The position numbers were made by a program, and so were the translations under genes. Below are positions 1-8,015 of a DNA stretch of 64,000 bases, in pieces. Every line of letters begins with the position of its first letter. The first letter of the stretch is position 1. The stretch is from Bifidobacterium boum (GTDB lineage Bacteria > Actinomycetota > Actinomycetes > Actinomycetales > Bifidobacteriaceae): assembly GCF_000741535.1 (NCBI RefSeq), contig NZ_JGYQ01000013.1, positions 62,001 through 126,000 on the forward strand, read 5' to 3'. The notes beneath the pieces were generated by a model, which saw only the letters and a program-made list of their open reading frames with translations, searched no databases and was not told the DNA's origin.

Positions 1-1065
1 CATACCGCCGTCAGTGCAGGGGAAGGTCTCGGCTTTGCGCGCCTGTTCACGTTCCTGCAGCACGGCGGTCTGCGAGATGAATGCTTCCTCATATCGCAAG
101 GTGTGAAGGGCTTGCCGGAACGAGTCCACCGAATCAGGTTCATGTATGGCAAGGAAGGCTTCGGCCCTATGCATCAGGCCGCATGCTTCACGCACGCTTT
201 CAGGGAGGATGTCAGGAATGGCGCGTCGCAAGGCGGCAGTAGGAATTTTCGGGGATGTCTCGATGCCGTCGGGGGCTGGCGAGAGGCAAGAGGCGCGGGA
301 TGGTGATGGTGCGGACTCTTGGAGTTCCGCGGGTTCCGGGGATGTTGCGGCTGTGCTGGTCGTTCCGCGTGATCCGGATTGCGTGGATTGCGCGGCTTTT
401 CCGGATTGCGCGGCAGATGGCTCGACATTGTCATCGTCTCCGGCAGCAAGCGCGCGCAACACGGTGACGATGGAATCGTGGATATGCTCGCTGGAAATAC
501 GGGAGTTGGCGTGGTAAACCGGGCGCGGACGGCAGACGCGCCGCAACGCGTCATCGATGCTGTCGGCATCGAACCGCTGGCCATGGCCGGGTTCTTGTGT
601 TGCGGAGGGGGATGCCGGGACGGTCAGGACTTCGGGATGGGTGAACTGCGGCATGCCGTCGTATTCGCTGGGCGTGCCGCACACGACCACCGACGCACCG
701 GTGTGCAGTCGGGCGCTGAGCCAATTGACGTACTGCTGTTTGTAGGAGAAAAACACGAGCGCGGTGACAGTGCCGGCCACGCGGCGTTCGGCGGCGAACG
801 CGGAATCATCGACCATGGCTTGCAACCGGTAGCCGCGACGGGCGTTCATCGGCATCACGCGCACATCGCGCACGACACCGGCGAAAGCCATCGGCTCGCC
901 GATCCGACCTTCCCGCACCGCCCGCAGGGGCACGGGATCGGTAACCCGGAACGGGTAATACGTGAGGGCGTCGGCACACGTAACCACGCCGAGGCCTTTC
1001 AGCGCGCTGATCCGTCGACGGTTGGTCAGCAGCTTGGCTAGCGGGGTGGTCAGTGAAACGGTCAT
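1..1065 (-). CDS. recG: ATP-dependent DNA helicase RecG, N-terminal part (runs off window)
   Basis: Reading the minus strand from the ATG at 1063-1065 gives 355 open codons reaching the window edge. The product begins MTVSLTTPLAKLL and includes GLGVVTCADALTYYPFR, the usual opening of RecG's wedge region, which binds branched DNA at stalled forks and Holliday junctions. Near the edge it reads LHTLRYEEAFISQTAVLQ, matching the conserved RecG segment just before the helicase domain. The Walker motifs lie outside the window. Residues of about 208-272 form a Ser/Ala/Pro/Gln-rich low-complexity insert that is not typical of the family and may be a flexible linker. The gene lies downstream of rpmB on the same strand but is separated from it by a terminator and a 72-bp repeat array. 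Confidence 0.93.
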   Translation of the reverse strand, partial: MTVSLTTPLAKLLTNRRRISALKGLGVVTCADALTYYPFRVTDPVPLRAVREGRIGEPMAFAGVVRDVRVMPMNARRGYRLQAMVDDSAFAAERRVAGTVTALVFFSYKQQYVNWLSARLHTGASVVVCGTPSEYDGMPQFTHPEVLTVPASPSATQEPGHGQRFDADSIDDALRRVCRPRPVYHANSRISSEHIHDSIVTVLRALAAGDDDNVEPSAAQSGKAAQSTQSGSRGTTSTAATSPEPAELQESAPSPSRASCLSPAPDGIETSPKIPTAALRRAIPDILPESVREACGLMHRAEAFLAIHEPDSVDSFRQALHTLRYEEAFISQTAVLQEREQARKAETFPCTDGGM

Positions 1066-1125
1066 ACCTCTTATTGTCCCACATCCGGTGCTGTGCGGCG
1101 GGGAGAGCGATGAATCCCGCCTGTC

Positions 1126-1376
1126 GTGCGATGACGGGGTCGCACAGCAGGCAGATACCACCGGAATCCAAGACAATACCGCTGTCACCCCGCCTCCATG
1201 TCATCCACTAGTCGCACAACAAGCAGATACCTCCAGCCCACCAGCCGAACCCCACACAATCCCGCCGCCGTGCGACCATCCGGTCACACCGCAGGCTGAT
1301 AACCCCCGCTCCCCCAGCAGAATCCGGTATAACCCTGACGTTGTGCGACCATCCGGTCACACCGCAGGCTGATACC
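1126..1376. repeat. Intergenic array of four 72-bp-period palindromic repeats (family 1, locus A)
   Basis: Four 20-nt cores start at 1126, 1198, 1270 and 1343, so the spacing is 72, 72 and 73 bp. The two best copies are identical: GTGCGACCATCCGGTCACAC. The arms GTGYGACC and GGTCRCAC make an imperfect palindrome, and each core is followed by a conserved tail close to GCAGGCAGATACC. The second copy has lost its left arm. The array fills most of the 409-bp gap between rpmB and recG. The same family recurs at 24928-25105. Confidence 0.85.
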
Positions 1377-1420
1377 GCCGGCAGCACGCACCCTGCCCGC
1401 CTTCTCCACTCCGACGGCAA

Positions 1421-1462
1421 AAGCAAAGACCCCGGAAGCTTGAAGCTCCGGGGTCTTGTTTC
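1421..1462 (-). terminator. Rho-independent terminator of rpmB
   Basis: The stem GACCCCGGA/TCCGGGGTC spans 1428-1455. On the minus strand it is followed by TTTGCTTTTG, just downstream of the rpmB stop codon. Confidence 0.85.
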
Positions 1463-1474
1463 TTCATTCGCGAT

Positions 1475-1669
1475 TCACGCGGCCACACGCTGAACCTTGC
1501 CAGCCTTAAGGCACTTCACGCACACGCGCAGACGGACATTCTGACCGTCAATCGTAGTGCGGACCGGCTGCAGGTTCGGGCGGAAGGTGCGCTTATTGCG
1601 GATATGCGAATGCGACACGGTGAAACCGGTTTGCGGTCCCTTGCCGCACACTGCGCAACGAGCTGCCAT
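1475..1669 (-). CDS. rpmB: 50S ribosomal protein L28 (zinc-binding form)
   Basis: The product is 64 residues, beginning [15 protein letters not shown] and ending GKVQRVAA, which matches bacterial L28, a late-assembling large-subunit protein. The start at 1669 is chosen because a GGGAG ribosome binding site lies just upstream and because longer in-frame starts add a non-homologous N-terminus. Two CxxC pairs (CAVC near the N-terminus and CVKC near the C-terminus) show the zinc-ribbon form of L28 rather than the zinc-free paralogue. That difference is relevant to zinc-dependent regulation, although no Zur-type site was recognised here. The gene appears monocistronic, since a terminator follows directly. 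Confidence 0.96.
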   Translation of the reverse strand: MAARCAVCGKGPQTGFTVSHSHIRNKRTFRPNLQPVRTTIDGQNVRLRVCVKCLKAGKVQRVAA

Positions 1670-1949
1670 GATGGACTCCCTATACATTCTTTGACTTGCA
1701 AGTCGTGTCTGCCCGACCGCCGCATATGCGTCCGCCGAACACACAACTACACTAGGATACAACTAAACCGGACCAAGCGCAAACCTGCGTGCCGGACACG
1801 CTCGACGAGGGCGGAATCCCAGCATTTTCATGCAACATGTCTAGCTTCAACCTCCGCAACATCCGCGAAAACACCGATACAATATGAAAGCAACCGGCGG
1901 CAACGACGTTGCCTCGCACACGAATCACACGAGTGAATCAGGAGGTTGT

Positions 1950-3020
1950 ATGCTTCACGATATCCTCAACGCGCACAAGCCAGAACGCACACCAGCAACG
2001 GCATCCGTGATTTCGCTAGGTCAGGTCTGGGTCGACATCATGTTGGGTCTGGGCGAACTGCCGAAACCGGGCGGATTCGCCGTCACCGATTCAGTCAACC
2101 CGTCGGTAGGGGGCAGTTTCCGCGTACTGCAAGCCGCGGCACGATCAGGATCGCCGGCAAAGCACGCCGGCATCGTCGGCACGGGATTATGGTCATCGGT
2201 TATCCGTGACGAATTCGACGCGAACGGCATCCAGCATATCGGCGGCGATCGGCTCGACGCTGATTCCGGATTCCGTCTGGTGCTCAACGACGGGTCGGAC
2301 AAAACCTTCATCGCGACATACGGAGCGGAAGCGCAGGGCGACGAACGTACCTTCGATGCGATCGAACCGCAGGATGGCGATGTCGTTCACATCAGTGGCA
2401 ACACGTTGATGGATCATTCCGCAGCCGGAATCGACGGGTTCCTGCATCGCGCCGGCGCGAACCCCGGCAAACGCCCGTACACGATTGTGCTGAATCCTAC
2501 CAATTCCTTGCATCTGGTCAGCGATCGTCTCATTGAAGACACGGTGCTATGCCGGCCGACATGGTCGTGCAACCGTCAGGAAGCCAATACGCTTGCCGAG
2601 CGGCTCGGAATCCCTCCTATGGATGATTCCAAACTGACAATCGGCGGCGGTTTCGACGACGCGATGACCGGTCTGTGCGACGCGCTCGGCTCGACGCTGC
2701 GTGCTCCGCTGGTATTGCGAGCCGGCGCACGAGGAGCATGGGTCCGTGTACCGGGCAGCGATGTGGTGCATGTGGAAGGTTTCCCGGTCAAGTCGACGCA
2801 CTCCCGTTCCGCGGGATCATGCCATACGGGCGTGATGTGCGCGATGCTCGCCCAAGGCTGGTCGCTGTTCGACGCGGTACGGATCGCCAACGCCGCGGCT
2901 TCCATCGCAATCAGCAACAACAAGGCCGGCGTGCCCGACTGCCCGCCTGTCGAGGATGCGATCGCACTGATCAAGCGGCACGAAGAACACGCGGACGAAT
3001 CCGCGGAGGTACAGGCGTAG
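1950..3020 (+). CDS. PfkB/ribokinase-family carbohydrate kinase (unusual active site)
   Basis: The 356-residue product starts at the ATG preceded by AGGAGG. A possible -10 box TACAAT lies at 1878-1883. Its opening strand (VISLGQVWVDIM) and the NPSVGGSFRVLQAAARSG segment correspond to the PfkB substrate-binding region, GG..N.A..L...G. The C-terminal half carries APLVLRAGARGAWV and a second signature at SAGSCHTGV. In active PfkB kinases that signature reads GAGD, where Asp is the catalytic base; here the aligned residue appears to be Ser. The protein may therefore be a divergent kinase, a sugar-binding pseudokinase or use another base. Substrate is unknown. The gene stands alone, with a long intergenic region on the 3' side. 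Confidence 0.75.
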   Translation: MLHDILNAHKPERTPATASVISLGQVWVDIMLGLGELPKPGGFAVTDSVNPSVGGSFRVLQAAARSGSPAKHAGIVGTGLWSSVIRDEFDANGIQHIGGDRLDADSGFRLVLNDGSDKTFIATYGAEAQGDERTFDAIEPQDGDVVHISGNTLMDHSAAGIDGFLHRAGANPGKRPYTIVLNPTNSLHLVSDRLIEDTVLCRPTWSCNRQEANTLAERLGIPPMDDSKLTIGGGFDDAMTGLCDALGSTLRAPLVLRAGARGAWVRVPGSDVVHVEGFPVKSTHSRSAGSCHTGVMCAMLAQGWSLFDAVRIANAAASIAISNNKAGVPDCPPVEDAIALIKRHEEHADESAEVQA

Positions 3021-3770
3021 CGGCACAACTGAAGAGTCCAAATGCGCCGATTCGTCGCGGCGAGTGTTCCGCCCGCCGCGACGACTGCTTTACGGCACGC
3101 GTATGCCTCGCGTGTATCCCCTTCCTGCATGCCCGTGCATGCCTCAGCCCGGTGCGCTGCTGATTCTACGATTCCGGACGTTGCGGGTGTATGCCGCAGT
3201 CTGTTGGCGTGGTTACGCTTGGATGACGGATTTTCTCGAGCGCGGTGATTCCGGGAGAAGTGTCGGATTCGCCTGATGCGCGTCCGTTCTCCCACATTGG
3301 ACGTGGGAGATTGCGGAAAATCGGCCGCCCTGCGGATAATCTCCCAGCAGAATCGTTGGAAATCTGCGATTCTGAAAAATCACCCCTGTAGCCGAAATCG
3401 GGAAAACATCGCCAAATCAGCATCTCTGCGATAATCTCCCGCAGAAATTCGGGACTTCATTACACGTTCGCCGATGTCGAGACAATTTCCCACTGGGATC
3501 CGGGACTTCACCACCCGCCTGCCGACCCCGAGACAATCTCCCACATCCGTGCAGCACGCGGCACGCCGAAACACCAACCCTCACAAACCAGCCACGCAAA
3601 CAAACCTCCCAGCGTAACCAGTTTGGAAGGATGAGAAGACGATAGCGCGGGACGAATTGCCGGGGAGCGGCGCACCCAAAAATCACGCATTATTCACGGT
3701 CAGTTCACCCGTTGCACCCCATCCGTTGTTTGCACAAACATACCCTTCTTGGTGACAGATGGGAGTTGCC
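3021..3770. other. 750-bp intergenic region without a convincing gene
   Basis: No open frame here has family features or a good ribosome binding site. The segment 3245-3560 is a hairpin-repeat element described separately. The rest, 3021-3240, holds nothing recognised. Confidence 0.6.
3245..3560. repeat. Intergenic hairpin element with about 52-bp period (family 2, copy A)
   Basis: CTCCC or TTCCC half-sites occur at 3289, 3341, 3436, 3487 and 3538, so the spacing is 52, 95, 51 and 51 bp. Most are paired with a GGGA(G) half-site 12-14 nt further on, for example CTCCCACATTGGACGTGGGA at 3289. The whole stretch aligns with 21800-22060, including the segment after 3341 that reads CGTTGGAAATCTGCGATTCT. 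Confidence 0.8.
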
Positions 3771-5276
3771 ATGACCGATATCCTTGACACAGTGCAGCGA
3801 CAAGCCAACACAACAATCACTGGCATAACGCTGCAAAGCCGAACACAGCATCTCACCAGATTGGATGCAGCGATCCCCGGCAGTCAACGCATCGACCCAT
3901 CACCATCGGTCGGCGCAACGAACAGCACCTTGTCAGACAGCATTTCCCCGGCCGATGATACCCCGGCAGCTAACGCCCCGGTAACCGCCCGCACCGCCAA
4001 GACCAGCGCCAATCATCTCAACCGCCGTGAAAAGCAGTGGATCCTGTACGATGTCGGCAATTCCGCATTCGTCCTGCTATCCACGGCAGTCGTCCCCATC
4101 TACGCGAACTCCCTGCTCGAAGCCGCCGGAGAATCCAATATCGTGTCAACCTGGGGCTACATGCAGACCATCGCATCCCTCATCATCGCGCTGCTGATGC
4201 CGATCCTCGGCTCCATCGCCGACGTACAAGGCATGAAAATCAAGTTCTTCATCGGTTTCTTCGGCACCGGCGTCCTCGCCTGCTGCGCGATGGCGCTCCC
4301 CTTGGGTTGGGTCGCATTCCTCGCGGTGTGCATGCTTGCCACCATCGGTTTGAACGGCTCACTGACCTTCTATGATTCGATGCTCATCGACACCACCACC
4401 AATGACCGCATGGATCAAGTCTCCTCACACGGCTACGGATGGGGGTACGTCGGTTCAACCATCCCGTTCATCGCCTGCATAGCGTTGATTTTCGCCGGCC
4501 CTTCGGCATTCGGGTGGAGCACCGCGGCCTGCACTCGCGCGAGCTTCATCATCACCGCCTTGTGGTGGGCGGCATTCACCATCCCGCTGATCAGCAGCTA
4601 CCGCCAGACGCATTATCGTGAAACCGCAGACCATATGCGCGATGCCGTACACGGCACATTCGCCGAGCTGGGGTACACCTTCCGCGAGATTTCCCGCAAC
4701 AAACCGCTGTGGATGTTCATGGTCGCGTTCTTCTTCTATATCGATGCCGTGAACACGGTGATTTCGATGAGCACGTCATACGGCACGCAGCTTGGCATCG
4801 ACTCCACGCAGCTGGTGCTTGCCCTGCTGGCGACCCAGTTCGTTGCCTTCCCGTGCGCAATCGCCTACGGGCGGCTTGCCAGGCGATTCGGATGCAAACC
4901 GATGATCATGGCCGCGATCATCGCGTATCTTGACATCGTATGTTTCGCGGCGTTCTTCCTGCGTTCCGCCACCGAATTCTGGATTCTCGCGATTCTGGTC
5001 GGCATGTTCCAAGGCGGTATTCAGGCGCTCAGCCGCTCATATTACGGCAAAATCATCCCCAAGTCGCACGCCAACGAATACTACGGTTTCTACGACATCT
5101 TCGGCAAGACGGCATCGATTATCGGCACGTTCCTCGTCGCTACCACGACGTCGCTGACTGGCAACGCGTCGATCGGCGTGCTGTCGATAGCCATTCTGCT
5201 GGCCGTCGCGCTCGTCTTCCTGCTTCTGCAGAAGGATCCGACCAAGGGTTCGACGGAAGCCGCAACCGTCGACTGA
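3771..5276 (+). CDS. UMF1 (Atg22-like) major facilitator transporter
   Basis: The 501-residue membrane protein belongs to the UMF1/Atg22-like group of the major facilitator superfamily. The motif REKQWILYDVGNSAF (around residues 86-100) is the typical start of transmembrane segment 1, and about eleven further hydrophobic segments follow. The first 80 or so residues are polar, Ser/Thr/Pro-rich and not conserved. The start at 3771 is preferred because TGGGAG gives correct spacing, while the ATG at 3759 overlaps that site. Atg22 relatives in fungi export amino acids, but the bacterial substrate is not known. The C-terminal segment KTASIIGTFLVATTTSLTG is echoed by the fragment at 7551-7709, which shows that a second paralogue once lay nearby. 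Confidence 0.88.
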   Translation: MTDILDTVQRQANTTITGITLQSRTQHLTRLDAAIPGSQRIDPSPSVGATNSTLSDSISPADDTPAANAPVTARTAKTSANHLNRREKQWILYDVGNSAFVLLSTAVVPIYANSLLEAAGESNIVSTWGYMQTIASLIIALLMPILGSIADVQGMKIKFFIGFFGTGVLACCAMALPLGWVAFLAVCMLATIGLNGSLTFYDSMLIDTTTNDRMDQVSSHGYGWGYVGSTIPFIACIALIFAGPSAFGWSTAACTRASFIITALWWAAFTIPLISSYRQTHYRETADHMRDAVHGTFAELGYTFREISRNKPLWMFMVAFFFYIDAVNTVISMSTSYGTQLGIDSTQLVLALLATQFVAFPCAIAYGRLARRFGCKPMIMAAIIAYLDIVCFAAFFLRSATEFWILAILVGMFQGGIQALSRSYYGKIIPKSHANEYYGFYDIFGKTASIIGTFLVATTTSLTGNASIGVLSIAILLAVALVFLLLQKDPTKGSTEAATVD

Positions 5277-5403
5277 CAGCTGCCGTCCGACAGCGTTCCG
5301 CTCGACAGCGATCGCTCGATAGCATTCCGCCTGACAATCGTCGTTCGGCGGAATGCGCCGTGCCGGCCTGCGGGAAACCGCGTAGGCCGGCACAACTTCG
5401 ACA

Positions 5404-5424
5404 GTTACCATCTGGTATGGTAAA
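5404..5424 (+). promoter_or_regulatory. Candidate operator over a promoter
   Basis: The inverted repeat TTACCAT-N5-ATGGTAA (5405-5423) lies 70 bp before the nucleotidyltransferase start. It overlaps a possible -10 box, TAAACT. Operator function is inferred from position and symmetry only. Confidence 0.4.
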
Positions 5425-5492
5425 CTGGCATCGTTTGCACACCGTGGCGCAACGTAGCGCCGCTCCAGCAATGACGCAGAAAGAGGTAAACG

Positions 5493-6284
5493 ATGTCATT
5501 GGCAAATGAACTAGTCGAAGCAGTGTCCGCATGGCCGGAAGTCGAGGCCATCACGTTGGGTGGGTCACGCGCCACCGGCGATAACGATGAAAAATCCGAT
5601 TACGACGTCTACGTGTACGTCACCGCGCCCGTATCAGCCGAACGCCGCCGCAGGCTGCTGCGCAACTATTGCAGCCATATGGAAATTGACAACGATTTTT
5701 GGGAGACCGAAGACGACTGCACGCTGAACGACGGCACCAATATCGACGTGCTGTACCGCGATCTGGACCAGTTCGCAGCCAATGTCGCCGACGTGGTGGA
5801 ACGGTTCCAGGCCAGCAACGGCTATACGACGTGCATGTGGCACAACATGCTCACCAGCAAGGTGCTGTTCGACCGCGACGGCCAGTACGCCGCGACCCGA
5901 CAGCGGTTCGACGTGCCGTTCCCCGAGGAACTGCGCCGCAACATCATCAATCGCAACATGCGCCTGCTTACCGGCAACCTGCCGTCGTACGACGCACAGA
6001 TCCGCAAGGCCGCGAGCCGAGGCGACAAAATCGCGGTCAACCATCGCATGGCCGCGTTCATGGAATCGTATTTCGATGTGCTATTCGCGCTGAACCGCCG
6101 CACGCATCCCGGCGAGAAGCGTCTCGACAAGCTCGCCGAACGCGACTGCGCCATTCTGCCGAAGGATTTCCGCAAAAACATCGATACGCTGTTCGATTCG
6201 ATGTACGCCGATCAGGCGGTGTTCAGCGAGACTTTGGGCGAAATCGTTGACGACCTGCGTCAGACGGTCGACGCGAACCTGTGA
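5493..6284 (+). CDS. Nucleotidyltransferase-fold protein with DUF4037-like C-terminal domain
   Basis: The 263-residue product carries the polymerase-beta nucleotidyltransferase signature: GGSRATG at 23-29, then D36 and D38 in KSDYDVYVYV, with the third metal ligand probably D85 in NIDVLYRD. These residues bind Mg-NTP, so the domain looks catalytically complete. The C-terminal half is helical and resembles the DUF4037 region found in stand-alone transferases related to aminoglycoside nucleotidyltransferases. The start follows AGAGGT. The physiological acceptor is unknown, and antibiotic resistance should not be assumed. The gene lies next to a deletion scar that begins about 45 bp downstream. 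Confidence 0.82.
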   Translation: MSLANELVEAVSAWPEVEAITLGGSRATGDNDEKSDYDVYVYVTAPVSAERRRRLLRNYCSHMEIDNDFWETEDDCTLNDGTNIDVLYRDLDQFAANVADVVERFQASNGYTTCMWHNMLTSKVLFDRDGQYAATRQRFDVPFPEELRRNIINRNMRLLTGNLPSYDAQIRKAASRGDKIAVNHRMAAFMESYFDVLFALNRRTHPGEKRLDKLAERDCAILPKDFRKNIDTLFDSMYADQAVFSETLGEIVDDLRQTVDANL

Positions 6285-6327
6285 TTTGACCGCGAATCCG
6301 GCGGTTCGACGCCGGTAGCGATTGGTT

Positions 6328-6634
6328 TTAGAAGAAGTTGAGCGCGCGGGCCACTTCGTCGACGATGTCGAACATGGCCTTGCGCGCACGTTCCGGATCG
6401 CCCTTCGCTATCGCGTCGGCGACCGCATCGTGCGCGTCGAGCGCGGCCGGCTTCGGCTTCATCGGGTATTTGCCGAGTTCCACACGGCCGCGCAGCACGG
6501 TGGCGATGGTGTCGGCAAGCGCGGCGAACAGTTCGTTGCCGCTTTCGCGCAGTATCAAAGTATGGAATTCCACGTCCAGATCGTGGAATTTGGTCAGGCC
6601 GGCAGCCCCCTCTTCGTTTGATTCGGCGATAAGG
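6328..6634 (-). pseudogene. GntR-family regulator remnant (FCD ligand domain only)
   Basis: The minus strand encodes about 100 residues ending in the C-terminal helices of an FadR-type (FCD) ligand-binding domain. It reads LTKFHDLDVEFHTLILRESG, then the characteristic DAHDAVADAIAKGDPERARK and a stop after ALNFF. The N-terminal winged-helix DNA-binding domain is missing. Upstream, the reading frame runs into a truncated integrase in another frame, near 6600-6640, so the join is a deletion endpoint. It cannot act as a DNA-binding regulator in this form. Confidence 0.8.
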
Positions 6635-7445
6635 CCAATCGGGTGGCGTGGCGATTGGCGTCATCCTTGATTTCCTCCGGTTTTTGATAATCCGGGTAGA
6701 TGGTCTCGAACGGGACTCCGTTCCTGAAGCAGGTGTCGTCCGGCTGGGTGAGGCCAAGGCCCGGGGCGAAGGACATGCGGCGCGCGGACCGTTTGTGGGT
6801 GGCGGATTCGGGATTCCAGACGGTCACGGTCGGGTCGTCCAGCGGATTCTGCTGGAGCGTGCCGTAGGCGGTGATGATGAACGAGGCGACGAGTTTGGAG
6901 GACGGGATGTCGCCTCTGGCGACGTAGTCCCTGCGTTTTTCGTTGCGGCTGGATCTGATGACGATGCAGTCGGCGTAATGGTCGGCCGGACGATGGGTCC
7001 AGTTTTCGGCCTGTTCGAAGACGCCCTTGATGATGCGCTTGACGAGTATTGGGAACTCGACGCCGCTGACTTGGATGGCGCGGATGGATCTTTGCCCGAT
7101 GGCGGTGATGGACTGTTCGCCGATTTCCGGCTTGATGAAGCGCTGGTAGACGTAGACGTAGTTGGCGGCCGTCTGCTCGGCGATCTGGGGCTTCTTGGCG
7201 TCCATCCACGAATGGAAGCACTCATCGAAAGTCGGAGGGCGCACGCCGGACTCCGAATCCGGAACGTAGTCGCCCAGTATCTCGGCGGCCTTGGCCTTGG
7301 CGCTGTCGAGGCTGTCTCCGCCACTGGTCTGCCGACGCTTGCCGGTAACCGGGTCAGTCCATATCACGCGCCATCTCGGGAATTTCTCGGTAGGCGGCAA
7401 CGCGCTCGCTCTGCCGTTCAGGATTTTGATGCTTTTCCGTGCCAT
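6594..7445 (-). pseudogene. Truncated tyrosine recombinase (phage/island integrase)
   Basis: About 283 codons encode the arm-binding and core-binding parts of a tyrosine integrase: MARKSIKILNG, then a segment typical of the SAM-like domain with FDECFHSWMDAKKPQIAEQT and YQRFIKPEIGEQSITAI. The product stops after DDANRHATRLALS, just before the catalytic domain. The Arg, His-x-x-Arg and Tyr residues are therefore absent. The tail KRGLPA is read from the neighbouring GntR remnant in another frame. Start choice is uncertain because no strong ribosome binding site is visible, and 7457 or 7481 are possible. This is the footprint of an integrated element that has been deleted. Confidence 0.82.
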
Positions 7446-7550
7446 ACCAACCGCCATCTGTGTAACATGAATGTGTAACACAGCCAGAATAACACAGCAG
7501 AAGCCTTGTATTTCAACGATTCTAGCTATTCTTATGATAGTTTAATCAAG

Positions 7551-7709
7551 ACCGCGAGCATTCTCGGCACCTTCATCGTCGCGGCGACCACATCGGTCAC
7601 CGGCAATGCGTCGCTCGGCGTGCTGTCCATCGGCGTGCTGCTTGTGGTGGCGCTGGTGTTCCTCGTCTTGCAGCACGACCCGGCTGCCGCAAGCGAAACC
7701 GCGGCATGA
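7551..7709 (+). pseudogene. C-terminal fragment of a second UMF1 transporter
   Basis: The codons from 7551 read KTASILGTFIVAATTSVTG and continue to a stop. They match the last 50 or so residues of the intact UMF1 transporter at 3771-5276, with many synonymous differences, so this is a diverged paralogue and not a recent copy. Homology begins abruptly at about 7550, next to the integrase gene, as expected if an element had integrated into, or deleted through, this gene. An open frame starts at 7506, but its first 15 codons are unrelated. Confidence 0.85.
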
Positions 7710-7878
7710 CGCGAGTCCATACCACCGTTTGGCGGATTCACGGATTCTGCTGCCTGACCGGCTGTCTCTTCGGTGCCCGAATGCTTCGATGAGACAGCCG
7801 GATTCCCATAATTACAGCACCTTTTCCAACGATTCGTTCGCATCTGAAATCGGCTATATTACAACGTTCCTGTGCCAT

Positions 7879-7966
7879 CACTACCGAATCTGCATAACTC
7901 TCACTACCAGATTTGCATAAGGTTGACTACCGGATTATCATGACTTCCACTACCGAATCTGCATAA
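7879..7966 (+). repeat. Four direct repeats with exact 23-bp period upstream of the ATPase gene
   Basis: The 19-nt unit CACTACCGAATCTGCATAA starts at 7879 and 7948 with no mismatch. Variants occupy 7902 and 7925, so every step is exactly 23 bp. The last unit ends 49 bp before the ATPase start codon. The layout suits cooperative binding by a protein, possibly the ATPase itself, but that is inference. Confidence 0.85.
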
Positions 7967-8015
7967 TCGCGATCGCATGTGCACGGTTCGCTTCGCCAAG
8001 GAAGGAGCATGCATC

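Noticed and set aside
1126..1376. CRISPR array
   Set aside because: The period of about 72 bp looks CRISPR-like, but the repeat cores diverge between copies, the intervals are similar to one another rather than unique, the same family occurs at a second locus, and no cas gene is present.
5493..6284. Aminoglycoside resistance gene
   Set aside because: The nucleotidyltransferase fold is shared by many unrelated enzymes, and the C-terminal region is DUF4037-like with no specific resistance motif.
7879..7966. Plasmid-type replication origin (iterons)
   Set aside because: The repeats are direct and regular, but no AT-rich melting region or replication initiator adjoins them, and the locus is chromosomal.
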